A DNA stretch of 64,000 bases from an uncultured Collinsella sp. (GTDB taxonomy: Bacteria > Actinomycetota > Coriobacteriia > Coriobacteriales > Coriobacteriaceae), in contig CATYIV010000003.1 in assembly GCA_958407465.1 (NCBI GenBank), positions 26,708 to 90,707 of the forward strand, in the 5' to 3' direction. The first letter of the stretch is position 1; each line of letters begins with the position of its first letter. Of the stretch, positions 63,941 to 64,000 are shown in pieces. Made by a program: the position numbers and the translations under genes. A model generated the notes under the pieces. The model was not told the origin of the DNA. It did not search any database and was given only the letters and a program-made list of their open reading frames with translations.

Positions 63941-64000
63941 GTGCGGGAGCCCCGGGGAGGGCAAATATATAAGGTCGATCGCGAGTTCCGCACGAGCCGG
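63941..64000. mobile_element. Truncated relative of the 42082-42222 inverted-repeat element
   Basis: GCGGGAGCCCCGGGGAGGGC, then about 20 variable bases, then GAGTTCCGCACG matches in order the right half of the element at 42082-42222 read in reverse. It runs off the window edge. Confidence 0.55.

Noticed and set aside
63790..63993. 67-codon minus-strand frame at the right end
   Set aside because: It lies over repeat-like DNA, has no ribosome site and no recognisable protein sequence.

Overview
The window looks like a chromosomal segment of a gut Coriobacteriia species, most likely Collinsella. This is inferred from the high GC content, an actinobacterial GlnR-like regulator, GatCAB, a BTAD-type STAND regulator, sortase-assembled pili and no recognisable outer-membrane genes. 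It is mostly ordinary chromosome with accessory islets and many small hairpin repeats.

Layout. 1-2960: a broken integrase, a palindrome array, an AAA ATPase and a YczE-like membrane protein. 2961-7722: a candidate 2-keto-3-deoxygluconate regulon with kdgK, eda, a LacI-type regulator and a GntR/FCD regulator. The YczE-like gene shares an operator, a leader hairpin and a two-stem RNA-like element with kdgK-eda. 7765-8617: a HEPN/MNT toxin-antitoxin pair whose antitoxin carries an extra DinJ-like N-terminus. 8752-12471: a glutamine synthetase homologue lacking several metal ligands, a GlnR-like regulator and HtrA. 12472-16650: a MITE-like element, ligA, an intact Phd/PIN pair and the ruins of a YefM/RelE pair. 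16638-28519: a MATE pump, a two-gene ABC exporter, a nuclease-like orphan, moaA and a moaC-mobB fusion, an MFS transporter and a HAD phosphatase.

29028-38250 is a pilus locus: a large adhesin interrupted by an in-frame TGA, two pilin-like LPXTG proteins and a class C sortase. Between the last pilin and the sortase sits a 480-bp tandem duplication. Each copy has a LexA-like box, a small membrane peptide gene and its own terminator. 38576-42077 is gatCAB. 42470-52627 holds a DUF4143 ATPase, an AraC regulator with a divergent ABC exporter pair, a DUF6110/P1B-ATPase pair, an RHH/PIN pair and one unknown gene. 52865-53885 holds tmRNA, copies of its 3' end and a 62-bp tandem hairpin array. 53971-64000 holds a patatin, rplM-rpsI, glmM, a PTS IIA protein, nagB, a 999-residue STAND/BTAD regulator, yhbY and a methyltransferase.

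The strongest candidates for something undescribed are the shared RNA/operator architecture of the kdg region (2994-3231 and 5227-6613) and the tandem LexA-boxed small membrane peptides (36257-37180). All functions were assigned by reading the protein sequences; no database search was run.
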